DNA from: Marsupella aquatica
Lineage: Eukaryota; Marchantiophyta
Assembly (NCBI GenBank): GCA_973895155.1
Contig: OZ316891.1
Span: 13,516,001 to 13,580,000 of the forward strand
Length of the DNA stretch: 64,000 nucleotides
Direction of reading: 5' to 3'
In this document: positions 46,868 to 61,241 of the stretch, one piece after another
Layout: each line of letters opens with the position of its first letter
Position numbering within the stretch: position 1 is the first letter of the stretch
Notes under the pieces: generated by a model
Told to the model about the DNA's origin: nothing
The model's input: only the letters and a program-made list of their open reading frames with translations
Databases searched by the model: none
Made by a program: the position numbers and the translations under genes

Positions 46868-49800
46868 ATGATGGCTCTGGCGGCGATGGCGTCGCCCATG
46901 CCCATTTGTTGGAGTGGGGGAATCGGCGCGAAGAGCAACGCCTGGATTGGCGTGGCTGTGGCTGGCCGAGCGCGTCGGCTCGGGCTCGGGCTCGGGCCCA
47001 TGTTCGGAGTTCGAGTGGTACAGAGGCGGGCGAAGGAGAGGTGGAGTAAGGGAGGCAGAAGAAATTGGCGTCCAGTTGCTTCAAGCTTGGAGCCCGATGA
47101 TCTCGATATTTCTGTTGAGGGTAACGCTTATGAGGAGAAAGAAACGGAGGAAGAAGCAAGGACACGCAATTGGAAGGAGAGGGGCTGGGCTCCGTGGGAA
47201 GAGCTCCGTACTCCGGAGGCACAATTTGCAATAGACAGCTTGGAAGACGGCGAGGAGGAACCCGTTATACCATGGGAAGATTTTCAGAAGTTGAACCGAA
47301 AGGAGTATGCAGAGAAGTTGGAGAAGCAGTTGGAGGAAGAGGCCCAGAAGGAAGAGGAGGAACGGGTGAAGTCATCCAAGTTTGAAGGTAGCCTCTGGGA
47401 GCGACCCCTAGTGTTCACACTGACTCCTCCCCGAGACTGGCCACCTCCCGGTTGGAAGGTAGATGCGAAAGAGCTTGCTTATATTCGAGAAGCACACACT
47501 TTAGTAAGTAAGGAAGTAACTCCACAGGAGCTGGAGGAAAGTAACTTGCAACCGGAGGGAGCAGCAGTTGCTATGCCCCGTTGGGAGATGTTCTTGAAGC
47601 AATACGATGAATGGGTAGCTGCCAACACAGATACTCTGGAGCGAGAAGCCCTAGAGGTCAGTTGATAGTTGCTTCAGTTCCAGTTTCCTTCTGTAGGGAA
47701 AAATCTGAACTTGACGGTAATTAAATGCTGCTTTATCTTTTATTTGATCCAAGTGACAGGTTGGTAGCGCAATTTCCTAGATTTTCATTAAGTACAAATC
47801 CTTTGATGGAAAATAGCCATGTAGCCAGTTGAATACCACATATGTGATGTTTGTAACTGTGCTTTGAGACGTTAGACCTGGACCTGTAAAGGTGGATGCA
47901 GAATACTATGCTGGAAGAAGACGTACGGGTGCGGAGTACAAGGAGGGCATGGTATGCACTCATTTGCAACTTAAAGTTGAACCATTGATCTATTGTGGAT
48001 GTTAATCTATCATGGGTCCGTTCATGCATCATCAGATGTTTCTTGTCCTTTTAGTCGTTCTGACTCGATATGTCTGTCTTTATAAGCTAAAGAAATGGAT
48101 GATTTTAAAACGTGGGCCCCTACTGGTGGCGTGAATACTCAGTCACCCATGAAAACTGAAGGCCACCGTGAGCATCACATCACATGTCTGCTGTATTTAA
48201 GTTTTAACTGCCTTGTAATTCACAATTTATTAGTGTCACGGGAACTTAAACTCTTTGCTATTATTCGTCAGCGTAGTCCTAATTTCTGGTGGTGGTGGTT
48301 TGACGTGGTCTTGTTGCTTCAGTATGAATTACCATTCATATATCCTGGTCAGGTACATCAATTTCCTTGCCTTGGATCCTAAGCCGATTGAGCTAGTTTT
48401 CTCCTCGCAGCTGTTTTAGTTCATAATCACCGAACTTATTGTAACCGTACAACTCTAAGTTTTTGTTAAGTTGAGAGGATTTCAGTTAGCTGAAAGGTCC
48501 TGAACATGCATATTTCCTGTTTATATGCTAATGTGACGGTGGGCATAAATCCATTTCAGCTTCTCAAGATTGTGGATTTGTTTTGACAGCATTATTGGGG
48601 AGTTGTTACTTATGTCAGTCTTTACGAAGGAGCTTTTGTATACTTTGGTGGTGTGCATGATGGGTGAGCTTGTTCAATGCTCAGTTGACTTAGCGTTCTT
48701 ATTACATAGTTGCTCTTTTTCGTTCATCCTCGAAATGTATCTGTAGGGGGTGCAAGAAATCGCAATTTCTGAATACACCTTCATTAGAGGTGTCTTTGAA
48801 TTGATATGAAGGCCTTCATAGCTTTCCTGAGGTCAGATTTATAAATAAATAATGGGATCCGTGAACATACTTGAATGTTTTGTTTTTCAGGTGGGTTCCT
48901 ATAATGGACAATGACTGGTATGAAATTCGGAAGCATATCAAAGTGGACATGAGGGTACACGTCGAAGTAGTGGTGAATATCCAAACCGTTTAAATGGTCT
49001 CAAATGAGTTTCTGAAAAATGTAGATTGAAGAAACTCAAATGTAATGAATTTTGATAACCTAAGCGTACACCTGTCGCTCAACTCATGATGTTCTATGCA
49101 TGATCTTGCAGGCCAAAAGGGACCCATATCGGTTTAGGTTTCCTGTCGAACTGCGTTTTGTAGATCCCAACATTGATCATCTCATGTAAGATCTCGAAGA
49201 CTAAAGATGTTCATTGATCTCGATAGGGTTACCATGGCAGAGGATTATTTCTCTTCAGATTCTTTACTTTTGGAGTAATTGTCCCGTATGAAAATATTTC
49301 TTATAAAACCGTTTAACTACAGATTTAGACGATTCAAGCATCCTCCTATTTTTGGGCGCAAGGAAGATCTAAATCTTGACGAAGTGGCGGTATCCGTCTA
49401 TCTTTAGAACTCTTGTCAAATTTCTGTTCTGCTTTGACAAAGTATGCCATTATAATCAACTCGGAGTAGTGATTAAGAGAGACCTCTTTCAGAAGAGTCT
49501 GCTGATCTATGTTTTTACTTGGAGTACTGATTGATAGATCTTTGATAGGCTTCGAACCTCCAAATGTACACACTGGTGCAGTCGAATTGAAGTTTTGGTG
49601 GTAAACGTGCTCATTATTGTTTCATACCAAAAGTGTCTGACACGGGTTCTTTTTGGGCAGCGAGAATCTAACAGGCCTTACTATCCAAAGTTACGGCCAG
49701 AGCTGGAGCCTGGAGAAGAAGAGACTGAGGCTCCAGTTCATCCCTATGTTAAAAGGGTAAGTACATTATGGTCTGTTTCAGTTCTTTGAAGGGTTAGTGC

Positions 49801-52271
49801 CCTTCCACATGTTGTTCTGGTTCACGGTTTTTACAAATGAAGTCTGTTACTTCCCACTGATTGGCATTGTTTCTGAGTTTTTGCAGCTTTGGATGGTACA
49901 TGAGGCAGAGCAGATGGTTTTGGAAGATGAGGAAGGTGACGATGATGACGAGGAGTGGGAGGAGTGGGCAACAACTGAGGAAGACGATCCCACAGGGGAG
50001 TGGGCGAATGAGCCAGGAATACTTCACGAAATAGAGGACTTGCAGGTTCCTACAATTGTTCTGGTATGTTAGGATCAAGCTGGTGACGATTTCTTGAACC
50101 TTGATTAGCTACCTTCTACCTTCCATCCTTGACAACAGTTTTCGTAGTACTGATATTTTTATTGTGGTTTGCATGTGACCTTGAACAGCACGTAGATGAA
50201 AAATATCTGGATCTTGAGGCAGCCGGTGCCGAAAGAGAGGTAACGCTTTTCCTATGTCCCATTTAGCTGGCTACTATTGCAGAGTGTGCCTTGTTGGGTT
50301 GTCATCTGAACGGTGAAAATATTGTATTTCTATTATGTTAGCACGGTTGCGAAGTTTTGAAACCGGTTTGCCAAGAAATGAAAAATTGGATCTGAAGGAG
50401 GCCTAACTGCTAGCAATGCAAGACATAAACATTTCTCATTATTACGAGGTGTTATTGGTCACGCAGTCATGTTTCTAGCCACTTAAGATTGGGCATTAAC
50501 TGTCCATTTGTTTCAAATCAGCTCCCCCTTTCTTTCTAATTCGATTTAACTAAATCAAGGTATTGTTCAGTGGCTCAATCTGGGTTAGCATCGTTTGATC
50601 CTGCGATTCTAACTTAAACGACATACCCCAAACAGTAGAGGTATAGGGTTTAGGGTGCTGATCAGAAGCTCCACACTACCTTGCAATTAGTCAGAGAGGG
50701 CGAAAACCCACTACATGGATACACGTACACAATACCAGTAGCTTGGTCCCGATTTCTCCGGGGGACTTTCCATGAGTTAAGGCTACTGCTCACATCAGGA
50801 CTCCAGGGCCGGAGTATCTTGTCCCGAGTTGACCCTGGAAATTTTGAAAAATACAACTACAGATTTCTGTGTAGGAGATTAGAGCTGGAGTGTCCTGAGC
50901 TGCCATATGCTGAGTGCGAAAGTGGCAAATGACTCACAGGTGATTGCGCACTAACCAACAGGTGTGCTTTAGATGGGCCCGTGACTTAGGAGAGACAATA
51001 ACCTGCAGAAATGCGACTTTCAGAAATAGCCAGCAAAGACTCTGTAACGAATACACAGAGCCGTCTAAATATCTATTAAAGTTGGAAGAAAAAACTAACG
51101 ATTCGATTTTCGTTTCTGGAACGCTGTCGTTAGTTAGGTTGTACCTCCTGATGTTGAAGGTGTATGTAAAATTTATTGTGCCACGCAGGTTTTCAAAAAG
51201 TTGCGTGCAGAGTCAGAAGCAAAAGGAGAGATTTTCGAACGGCCTGAGGGTCGATTTGAGAGGAGGGTCAAAGAGTTAAATGATGCACATCAACAGCGCT
51301 GGACCGAACAGAATCATGCTTTAATTCGCGACAGGACATGGTACAACTCTAATTCCTCTGTGAACAATTTCTGGCCATACTGGCTTGTAAAACGATGTGA
51401 GTATTGACTAGCAAGTGAAGGAACTGAAGAGTTACTGAATCGAACCTACGGGGGAGAGGTTTCGTACATGCATATTTACGGTGTTGCTGCCTACTCAAGG
51501 TGACTTTGCTAGGTGAATGATATTGTATAAGGAACTATACTATTGCTTGCCAGTGATGGATTGTGAAGAAGTAAACATGTGGCCCCTGGATCTGTAATGC
51601 ACAGTCGTCTTGAGCTTGGACTTCCACTTGAAGAGCCGGGGCGCTATGCAGACAAGTCTTTCTGGGGTAAAAATCCATATGACCCACGGGAGCCTCAATG
51701 GCGACACGACTACTGGGGTGATCCAGAAACTATCAAGGAGGATTTTAGGAAAGACAGAGAACCCCGAGCTAGACCTGAAGAGCCAGCTGAGGCCGAAGAC
51801 GATTTGCTTGATGACCTCGATGGAGATATTACGATGGTAAGAGAAGAAGGGGTAGATTTAGTAAAGGAGAGGGGATTTATCTACGATGACCCAGATGCAA
51901 GGATTATTTTGGGGGAGCCTGAGGATAGAGGAGCAGTCAACGGAACAGCAGCTAAGAGTCTCACCAATGTGAGAGGCGTTGTCGATATTGCCGAGGTATC
52001 TTCAATTTCTGCTGTCCCAGTGGTTCCAGAACCGAATAGAATTGTAGCTGTCATTGGTTTCTTACGACATTCTTCTTCATTTCCTGTGATCTGCACTGGT
52101 GGAAATGGTATGGACCAAGTGGAGGCTTTCTCCGGGAGATTTTGGGTGCCTAAGCAGGGTTCCTCTTGATCGAAATTGCAGGGTGACTGGAACTTCGTGG
52201 ATGACAGCGAATCAGAGGACGTCGAAGGAGACTCTGGAGCTGGCGATGAGCCAACAAATGCTGAGAAGTAG
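46868..52271 (+). CDS. PTAC10: Plastid transcriptionally active chromosome protein 10 (PAP3), S1 domain
   Basis: Nuclear-encoded subunit associated with the plastid-encoded RNA polymerase, needed for chloroplast transcription in Arabidopsis. Thirteen exons: 46868-47656, 47892-47951, 48323-48352, 48590-48663, 48891-48972, 49112-49185, 49323-49389, 49661-49756, 49887-50063, 50189-50239, 51189-51340, 51605-51995, 52182-52271 (TAG). All GT-AG, phases agree, product 710 residues. The first 50 or so residues are basic and Ala/Gly-rich, a likely transit peptide, then an acidic coiled region. The S1 RNA-binding fold covers about 288-365 (YEGAFVYFGGVHDGWVPI, then AKRDPYRFRFPVELRFV). Downstream are HPPIFGRKEDLN, an Asp/Glu-rich insert (443-465) and LGLPLEEPGRY...DYWGDP, all matching PTAC10. 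Exon 3 is only 30 nt. The end of exon 12 is the least certain boundary; an internal GTAAGA lies near 51,838. Possible AATAAA at 52,888. Confidence 0.95.
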
Positions 52272-54230
52272 TGCTTATGTAATTTTCTGATATTGTTTTG
52301 CTGCCACTGCCACTGCCATTGTAGCGGGCGAAGTTGAGATCGTTTTTGTTCTTTCTTTATCTGCATCTGCAGTACTGTGTCAGTTATTAACGTCTCGGGA
52401 GAACTAAACATGTTATAGTGACTGAAATGGTACTACAGGTGCATAGTTAGTAGGACCATTTCTGTAAAATTAGCAGAAATAGGGTATCCAATATGGGCAT
52501 TGTTCATTTCGCCCCACATTGTGGTCGGCCGTATTTGACAATCATAGGAGACCTTTTAAGTTGTGATAAGCGTGTGTTGGGTCTCGTTGCCGATGGTGGC
52601 AGTTGTTTGAGGCGAGAGTTGTCTGGTTTTGTACTTTTAGTGACGAGCCAGATGCTCTCAATTGACCAGACCTGCATAGTTTGGAGGGAAATAAGTCCTT
52701 AGATTTTGTCATTTAGCTCCTTTAGTGTAAGTCAGAAGTTCAAACAGAGTTGCAATTATTTCCCTCTGCAGCTCTCCCAAAGTGGAGTGGAATTGCGTAA
52801 GTCTTCAATTCAACCTAGTTGAGGTGAACTCCTCATTTGAACAGCACTGTTGGTGTGATTCCCAGATCAAGGCTCGGAACAGAGTTCAATAAAATGCTGA
52901 GTTCCTGTCAGTTGCACAGGCTGGTGTCCCGTCGTGCATGTTTTTCTATTGCGAGCGAACACACAAGTAGTATGCATTAAGGTCTTTTAATGCTGCTAAA
53001 TTGGGGGCCTGTTTATAGATCTTATAAATTCTTCGATTTTAATTGTGTATTCTTATCTTATGAGCAGGCAGCCTGTCATGATGTACAGAGAATCTTCTCC
53101 ACGACGGCTATTTCTGTGTTGTTTGCCAACGGAGGAGCCTTGCTCACCATTTCATCCCAATACATTGACGTTCAAATGTCAAAGGGAAGGTGCTCTTCAC
53201 CGTGCAGCACAAGTCAGTATTCCACATCGGTTCCTGGATCATAACGGGAAAGTACCGTTCAATGGGATTATAGTCACAATTCAGGTCAATTCGTTTGGAT
53301 GAAGGGTGATTTCCCTCAAGCTAACGTAATCGTTTCACTTGGAAGTAAAGCTTTGAAACAGATCATTCGGTTTAATGGGGAATGTCTTCATATCCGTGTC
53401 TTCATATCTGATATTGATTGATGCCTCTGTTTTGAACGTTCCAAGATGTTAACAGTTGTCTTACTTGTCGTTACCATGCCATGGACAGCGTTGGTGATCA
53501 TTGGGATGTACAGGAACTTGCCTAAATCCGTGTTGAAAAATCAAGAGAATTTAAGGACATTTAGTGTTAATTGAAAGATTTCCTGGGCCAGAAGGGCTCT
53601 GCAGTCAGATACGAGGAGTCACGTGGTGCACCACAGGACAGCTGAAATCTTCTCTGAGATTTTCAGTTCTGCTGCAACATCTTTATTAATTCTACTATCC
53701 CAATCAATTGCCATACTACAGTCTGTCATAGACGAGGTGCTCTTAAAAAACTTCCCCTCAGGACAACTTGGATAACTAGGAAAATTTGGTGGTCTGAGCA
53801 TTTGGTCAAAATCTTACCTTCAGTGACAAATCGTGGCTGACTACAGCACAAACTGATAATTGGCCTCAAAAGGGTCTCTTTGTTAGGATCATGTGAATTT
53901 TGGGGTGTCCGCTCTCTTAGTGGGACGGCCTTCACGAGAAGTTGGGGGTAGTTGTGGCTTTTGTTCACCAACGCGAACTGGAAGGCCACTTCTTGTTCTA
54001 AAGGCAGACTCCAGACCAGATGTTTTCAAATGAAGTTCAATAAATGCAAACCATTGAATGACTCAGTCACAGTTTTAAATTGTTTGCACCACCTCTGGAG
54101 TTGATCGAAAATTCTATACAAAGCAAGGACTCCACAGCAGCATTTCGTTGGGCCAATTGCTGGCTATGTTGGATCTGTTAACACTGAATGGGCCCTTGAG
54201 TTCTTGATTAAGGTAATTTCATGATCAAAC
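52272..54230. other. PTAC10 3' UTR and intergenic DNA
   Basis: AATAAA at 52,888-52,893 could end the PTAC10 transcript. Apart from the exon-like frame at 53,068-53,284 I see nothing supportable. Confidence 0.4.
53068..53284 (+). CDS. Orphan exon-like ORF
   Basis: Open frame bounded by a good acceptor (TTATGAGCAG) and a donor (ATTCAG|GTCAAT), with protein-like text such as RESSPRRLFLCCLP and IPHRFLDHNGKVPFNG. No neighbouring exon or family was recognised. The minus strand is also partly open here, so this could be chance. Confidence 0.15.
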
Positions 54231-54231
54231 G

Positions 54232-54415
54232 GCATTTTGGGATATAGTGCCCCCAAAACAAAGGCTTTAGCTGAAGTCTGAAGGGACATTATGGTCCACA
54301 ATGCCTGTAACCAGGTCAAAGGGCATTGTGGGATCTAGTGCCCCCCAAACAAGGGCTTTAGCACAAGTGTGAAGGGACATGACGGCCATTATGGCCCACA
54401 ATGCCTGTATTCAGA
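54232..54415. repeat. Tandem duplication of about 90 bp
   Basis: GGCATT[T/G]TGGGAT, TAGTGCCCCC, GAAGGGACAT and CACAATGCCTGTA occur twice in order. Confidence 0.75.
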
Positions 54416-57400
54416 ACGTTAAGTTATGTAAAAACTTGAACTTGTCTTGGAAAGAACTCAAAAAGCTAAAATCCCTGGAGTTAAGGCCATTCCATAGTGT
54501 GCAAAGAAAGAAGAGGTTGAAATTGCCATGATTTTAGTCATTTTTGTTTTATATGGTTACACTTGTGTACTTTGAGCTACATATGCCTAGGGTGACGGGT
54601 CAAAGTATTATTCACTCCTCAAAGCAAGGTGTGCATTGTAGAAAGTAATGCTGTCAAAAATACAAAGTCAAAACTCAGGGAAGTCGTTACCCAAAGTCAA
54701 CTGCAACAGTCTCCACTCATTATACAGTGCAATTTAATCTCAAAGAGGGAATAGAAAGAAACAATGGGGGTCCCCATGTCTTGGAAAGCCACCCTCATCA
54801 ATCCTGGAAATGGTAGGTCACCTTGAGGGGAGGAGTAATAGATGGCAATACTAGAAGCTCCTCAATTTGACACTCAAAGTCCAGAGATTCCCCCCAATTC
54901 TACGTAATCTGGACATGAACTCCCCAATGCACTCCCTCGGAATCCCTTTCAAGTTCTGCTGCATTGTTTTGTCTTGTGCTCTAAGCCCATCTTGGAGACT
55001 TCTGAAGTGGTGCAGACTATCTTATGGGGAATTCTCCCTCTACAAAAGAGATTTCAAGGAGCTCAAAATCTTGTCAGTTTTGCTGCTAGTGAGACTGAAT
55101 GGGATTGAATTAGTGATGAATTCAGCCTAACATACACTCTAAATCCTTCTATCCAACAAGCAGGTACTTGGAGATGAGTATAAAATTGATATACTCTTGT
55201 GAGTCCAAGATCAGGAAACCGTGGGTTTTGCAAATGATCAGAAGCCTCCAAGACATATTGAACCCTTAAAAATGAACTCTACCACATGAATATCTAAATT
55301 TTGCATAATTACAGATATAGAATGTTGAGTACACATATTAAAGGAGCATCAATGTTTGAAATTTAAGATAACTAGGGACTGTGCATTGTTGTGCAAGGAG
55401 CATTGAGTACTCAGTTTCTGTTTACTTTAGGGGCTGTCATTTTATGTCTATATACAACTATACTGAAAACAATGCTCAAATAGTAGTATTCAAGGTTCCC
55501 CAACACAGCCAGGAGACAATCATGGAGACGACAGTGTATGATTGTACGAAAACAACACTCGAGGAAAGTCCTAAACAGTATTACTGGAGCGCACTTAAAA
55601 TATTTGCTGAGATTCCATATGTGTTGCAATGCCCATTTGAGCATTTTGGACAACATTGGATGCTCAGAGGTTTCTTTTCCAAGTACTGCTATGTACCTTA
55701 AAATATATTATCATTACTTTTATTCTAACCCCTAGCTTCACATTGTGTACTCAATTGAAAGTTACATATTGACACATCATGTAATTTCTATTTCTTTCAA
55801 TAGTTTACAATTTAATATGAAGATGGGTTACCATGCCCAGGGGTTTTACATGACATGAATCAATTGTTCTGGACTGAGTACTTGGAAGAGAGTAATGATG
55901 TTTTGCTTGATTCAAAGCTTTTTGCCCCAGGTTTTTGCCTCGTGGAAGCTCAGATGCACAAACTGCTGTAATACTATCCATAACAAGTGACAAGTTCACA
56001 ACGTCATGAGAGGATATGCCCCTATTGGTTCCTTCTTCTTCATCTTATGTGACCACCCAAGGAAACTGTCTTTCACAGCTCATAGAAGACTATGTCAGCT
56101 AGTATCTCAAGGTGATGGATCGCCTCCAACCTCATATTGGCTAGACACACGCCGCACCAAAAACGAGTTAGGCAATCTCTTCAAGACCATGGCATCTCTA
56201 ACTTTACCTTGCCAATCACAATGGAGGGTGATATACTACATTTTTACAATAACAAAAGATGTGTGTCTGGTGGGTGGAACATATGACGTACCTAAGGATA
56301 CGTCCCTCTTCAAGATACCCATAACTTGTTAACTTACCTGTTGTTACCACTCAGCTTGTAGGAGAACTCTGCCATGAGATTTTACCTCCAATCTTTAACA
56401 ATCAGGCGATACAATTTTCCAGATTGGTACACATATCCAAAACAAACTCACCACACCAATTAGTAACTCAACATCCAAACGGTTAAAGTATCTGTATGTG
56501 GGCAAAGAAAATGCATTAAAAAAAACGAAGAATAAAGAGCTCATAGCGTATGCAAAGAGCAGCGGACCCCATGCTTGGCTAATTTTAGGAGTGGACAGTT
56601 GTTCAGCTATTTTTTAGCAATGGTTTTGTGCATTCTTGGTGACCCACACTTGGGCAAATTTAGTAATGGATCCATGCTCAACTAATCAAATTTAAAAATG
56701 GATCCATGCCCTCAGCCTAACCCCCTCGCACTCTGCTCTGGGGTGATGGGCACTGCCAGATTCTTCAAATGTGGTGATCTCAGTGATGAAGGATCTTCCG
56801 TGATTAACCAGGTTTTAAGTCACTTAACCCACTGCCCAAGAAAGTGACACTGTAGAAATTAATCTACAAAAGTGGCAAGTGGTGATATATGACAAAAAAG
56901 GTGACAATCTACTGTAGGAAAACCCAGTGTCTGAAATATCAAGGCATACAAAACGTCACGGTAGTTCCTTGGCATAACTTGTTCCACCTTGTTTTTAACT
57001 ACGTTACTTTAGATGATGTCATTTGCTTACTACCACTTTGGCGGAGAAATGCGACGAGAACCCCTGGTTTCTCCCCCTGGTTTCTCTATCTTTGGTAGTT
57101 TAGTTTTGCTCGGCCTCTGTGCTCAGTTGTCTCATCAGTTGATTCCCTGTGGAGCTGTGTGAACATAAGCTTAAGCTTTCCACCCCCTTTTGTTTGGTCC
57201 TGGTCGTTGAGGCTGTTTATACTTGTTCTATGTGCAATGAATAATTGGCCTTTTTCGCTGCCCATGACTTGCATCCCGTTGCACGGCTGCTTGTCTAGCA
57301 TGGGATTTTCCACCCTCCCCCCCCCCCACCACCACCCATCCCCCAAAATAATAATAATTTGTTGGCTGCTAACTTTCCTATTTTTCAAATAAAGGTTTGG

Positions 57401-58960
57401 GATCTAGTCCCATTTTCCTGTAAAAACAACCTTTCCCATTTTTTGTAGTATTCCATCCCTTTGTCCCACATTAAGGTCGTGCCATTCCCCCAGTTGCTCC
57501 ATCTGAGTCTCAGGCTGGGATGTGGGTTAGCAATGTTTTTAGTGGCAGAATAATTTGACAAATTCTACCTCACTGAAGTTTTAGCCACTTTTGGTAAAAA
57601 TTCACCAAATGTTTTTTTGTCTTTGATTAGCCAGTTCCTTAGCTAGCCACAGACCCCATCTGACAGTTATCCTTCAGTTTGGGGAGATCTAATGGTCCTA
57701 AATTAAAACTCCGAAATTTAAATAATGAATATTCTCAGCATCTTGGCTGTCACGCAAGTGTGACATTAGCAACCCTGTCGGAAAGAAAACACCTAAGAAA
57801 TGACCATGATGTGTATTGTGGGATCCCTCCCATGATAAGTATGTGGATCAAGCATTCAAATGATCCCATTATACACAAAGTAGTGTGCTGACCCCAACAG
57901 TCCAAATACAGACACGCACAAGAAATGGCCGTCTCCATTTATTCCACTAAGCATACTTGACGAAGTACTTACCTCGAAATTGTCCCCTTTTTGTTAGCAT
58001 ACGGTTTGGAGCTAGAGAAACGACCAAAAGCTTGAAGTCAATGTTATTCAACGGTCGGCCAAAACCACTACAATGCAAATGAACTTGTGGATCTTAACTC
58101 ACTTGTGATTCTTATGTGATTCTCAACTTTTCGTTTGATTCCATGCCTTCCAATATTTTGGGCTTCCTTGACTTATGTTGGGCGGTCACTCACTACGGGA
58201 TGAGCATTTTCCATCGTTCTACTGTATGTCAGATGTCAATTAAATGGCTTGCTTGAAAAGGAGAAAATGGATCCCAAGGATCTCTGTTATCATCGAAGCA
58301 CACAAATTCTTCTTAAGGATTAAGACAGATAGAGTGCGACAAGAAAGTTTGCTGCCAAAATTTTATCTCAGTGTAGTCATGGACAAAGCTCTCCCCAGCA
58401 CTATGTCGCTGGTGTTTCTTTTTGCCATCACCCACAAATTTCATAGCACCTCTCTCTATAGTCGGCCCGCCGGGCCACAGGGTTTGAATCAAACCTCCTC
58501 CGGGCCATCAGTTGGAGGAAATATGTAACCATTTTCTTTTTATACAAAACTGTGGTATATTTGTAAATACAAAGAAAACCATGGCACTATTATCAATTTA
58601 AACATCTTTAGTGTCCAATTACTTAAAATTTATTTTTATTTTTGTGTTCCCCAAATTATTTAATGTTACCAATCTGTCTTACGAAGTAATCCCAACTATC
58701 AGGTTACCCTAGGTTTTGCTTCCAGGGCAAAAGTACGTTTGGAGGGGTTATCTTGCAAACCTCCATCTGTCCGTGGACCAGTTGTATGCTGATAATCAAG
58801 CTAAGCTAAGCCAACCCATATACAAACTGGGGGGGCAACTTGATTATTACATTAGTTTTGGGGGCAGTTTAGTAACTTTGACCATTTTGAGTGATAGGAT
58901 ACTTAAAAATGGAATATATATATTATATACATTTATATTCTTCAAGCGAACATAAAAAGT
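54416..58960. other. Gene-poor DNA
   Basis: No gene supported. Frames of 80-110 codons (55,381-55,701; 56,006-56,332; 58,244-58,528) lack motifs and splice context. A run of 11 C lies at 57,317-57,327 followed by CCACC repeats. Confidence 0.4.
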
Positions 58961-60199
58961 CAAGAGAACCAAAACTTTCCAACTCCAAGACAAGACCCCA
59001 CAGGCAAGAGACCCAGTAAAGGGGAGAAAACAAGAGAAATGTCTACCCGGTCGTATGCATTGGCCTTCTCGTCTAAAGTCATGGGGAGTGGTGACCTTCG
59101 AAAGAATAACTTTTTAAATGGGGTGAGACATTTATTATTATAATACAAATATAATGATTATTTTATTTTAGCACAGATATGACATAGGGTCTGCCTCCGC
59201 CCACAAGAGTCTGGGCACTGACTGTCGCATTTCTCCAGAACCGAGGTCAACGCATGCCTAAAATATGGTCACTCTGGTGTTGTGCAAAGCATTGCACATG
59301 TGGAAAGGAAAACAGGAAAAACAAAGAGGTCCAATACTGACAGTATGCAGACCCGTATGCAGATTTGAAAATTGAGTCTAGGAGATACTTTTAAGGGACT
59401 CAGTACAACAACGGTGTTTTTTCTTTCTTTCCTGTATCACAGCACTGCTGTTTTGTCTTTGTTTGTATTCTAATTTTGAACAGACAAAGGTTTAGGGTTT
59501 GAACATTGAACCCAAGTGTTTCTGAGTTAGAGGTAACGCGGCTCGGGCAGGGAAAAACTTTTGCTATGGTTTATTGATATGAAGAAATATTAAAAGTCAA
59601 TTAGGCCAAAGACAAAGCAGATTAGGCTGCACACCCCAGAGGGAACCGAGGAAACACTCACGACAGCCATAATTGTCTTTTGTAAATTATTTTTCTCTAC
59701 AAAAGATACTTGTTTGTCTTTACAACAACACTGGTGTTCTCCAAAGGGGAAAAACAACAGTCTATATGATGCTTTAGAGTGCCTCAAAAGGCGGGCAGCC
59801 CATTATTTCTTCTTATCACTCTGAGATCAAATCTGGATGGTGCAATGAGTGGAAACAATCACAAGAACCGGGCGCCCATTCAGATATGTCTATCAATTGT
59901 ACATGGCAACCTTGGGCCTAAGGAAATGATGGTGCGCGGTGCTTGTTTTGTCTCAAATTTTAGACAGCCTCCAGAGGTGGTCCAGATATTTCCACACATT
60001 GGCTCCTTCATTTAAGAGATATGCATGTGTTGATCTTCATTTCAAAAGATTTATGGTCTAAAGTCTATCATTATAACAATAAGTGACCCTCCAGTTATCT
60101 CTGGTGGGAAAAAGGTCACGAGTGCCCTTCACCTTCTTGTAAAGCCACCCATAGACTAATATTTATTCTAACACTGCCAAAGAGCAAAAAGCTCCAAAC

Positions 60200-60510
60200 C
60201 TGAAAACAGGACCAGGAGACAAGAGACCCAATAAAGGGGAGACAAAAGAAAACCCAAGGAAAAACCAACGAGGCAAAAAGCCAAGAGCCAAAAGCCCTAG
60301 AGCTGAAAAGCCCAAGAGTCAAGAACTAAAGATTAGGGGACCTGGCGGTAAGAGACCCCATAAAGGGGAGACAAAAGATAACCCAAGGAAAAACCAACGA
60401 GGCAAAAAGCCAAGAGTCAAGAAGTAAAGGTAGGGGACCTGGAGGTAAGAGACCCCAAAACGGGGAGACTACACAAGAAAACCCAGGGAAACGTTGTAGC
60501 CAAAAAGCCC
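60200..60510. repeat. Purine-rich tandem repeat, three copies
   Basis: AAGAGACCC-A-AAAGGGGAGA, AAACCCAAGGAAAAACCAAC and GAGGCAAAAAGCCAAGAG recur at about 60,220, 60,350 and 60,449. A related fragment (AAGAGACCCAGTAAAGGGGA) lies near 59,004. The - frames here come from the repeat. Confidence 0.75.
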
Positions 60511-61241
60511 AAGAGTCAACAATAGCGGCAAATGAACTAAAGGATTTAGAAAGAGCAAAAAGTACATTGACGAAGCGAGGAGTCCTCATGGAATAAGTGC
60601 TTTTAGCATGTCCAGATTGACAACATGACATGTTGAATCTGCTCAATTGTGACGTCGTCAATGGTCACGTCGTCAATGGTCTCATGCGAGAAAGACTACC
60701 CGGAAAATCCAGACTTCTCAAACGTCAGAAAGTGTCCTCCCTTAGTAACTGTTCCACTTTCTTCCATATAGAAAAGAAAAAAAAACAGTTGTCCTCATCC
60801 CGTTTTCTGTCCCAGGTGTATTTTTCCTCCTCTTTTCTGAATGAGTACTTTAGTACCCAATAAAATTCAATATTCAGTAGAAGCCGAATCCTACAGGAAA
60901 GGGCAAGGCACCTTTCCTCGGTTTTGAAGGTGCCAAGCCCCCCCCTCCACCCAACTGAAGAGCCAGGCCTAGTGCTAATTTCTACCCCTTCACTCCTACT
61001 CGAAAGGGGACCACACCCACAATCTTTCGTGTTTTCTATTTCTTCACGAAGGAGTGATTCCGTGTAAACACAAAATTTAGTGAACTTCCACCGTCAGATC
61101 CACTTCGATTGACGACCAGCATTAGATCTGAGATTTGGCGAAAACCGTACCTCTCCCCAGAACAAGTTACGAGGTGAATTTACGCACGGATTCACATGCA
61201 TTGTTAGTTAGATAGTTTCGCCAGGTGTGTTTTCAGGTACG

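Noticed and set aside
46794-47231. 145-codon ORF on - and 106-codon ORF on + over PTAC10 exon 1
   Set aside because: Shadows of the true PTAC10 frame.
51838-51995. Alternative end of PTAC10 exon 12 at ATG|GTAAGA
   Set aside because: The frame stays open to 51,995 with another usable donor in the same phase; no intermediate acceptor needs the earlier one, although transcripts could still use it.
58455-58520. tRNA-like GGTTTGAATC with GC-rich stem text
   Set aside because: It is a short palindrome with GGCCCGGAGG-type flanks; no acceptor, D or anticodon arm can be laid out around it.
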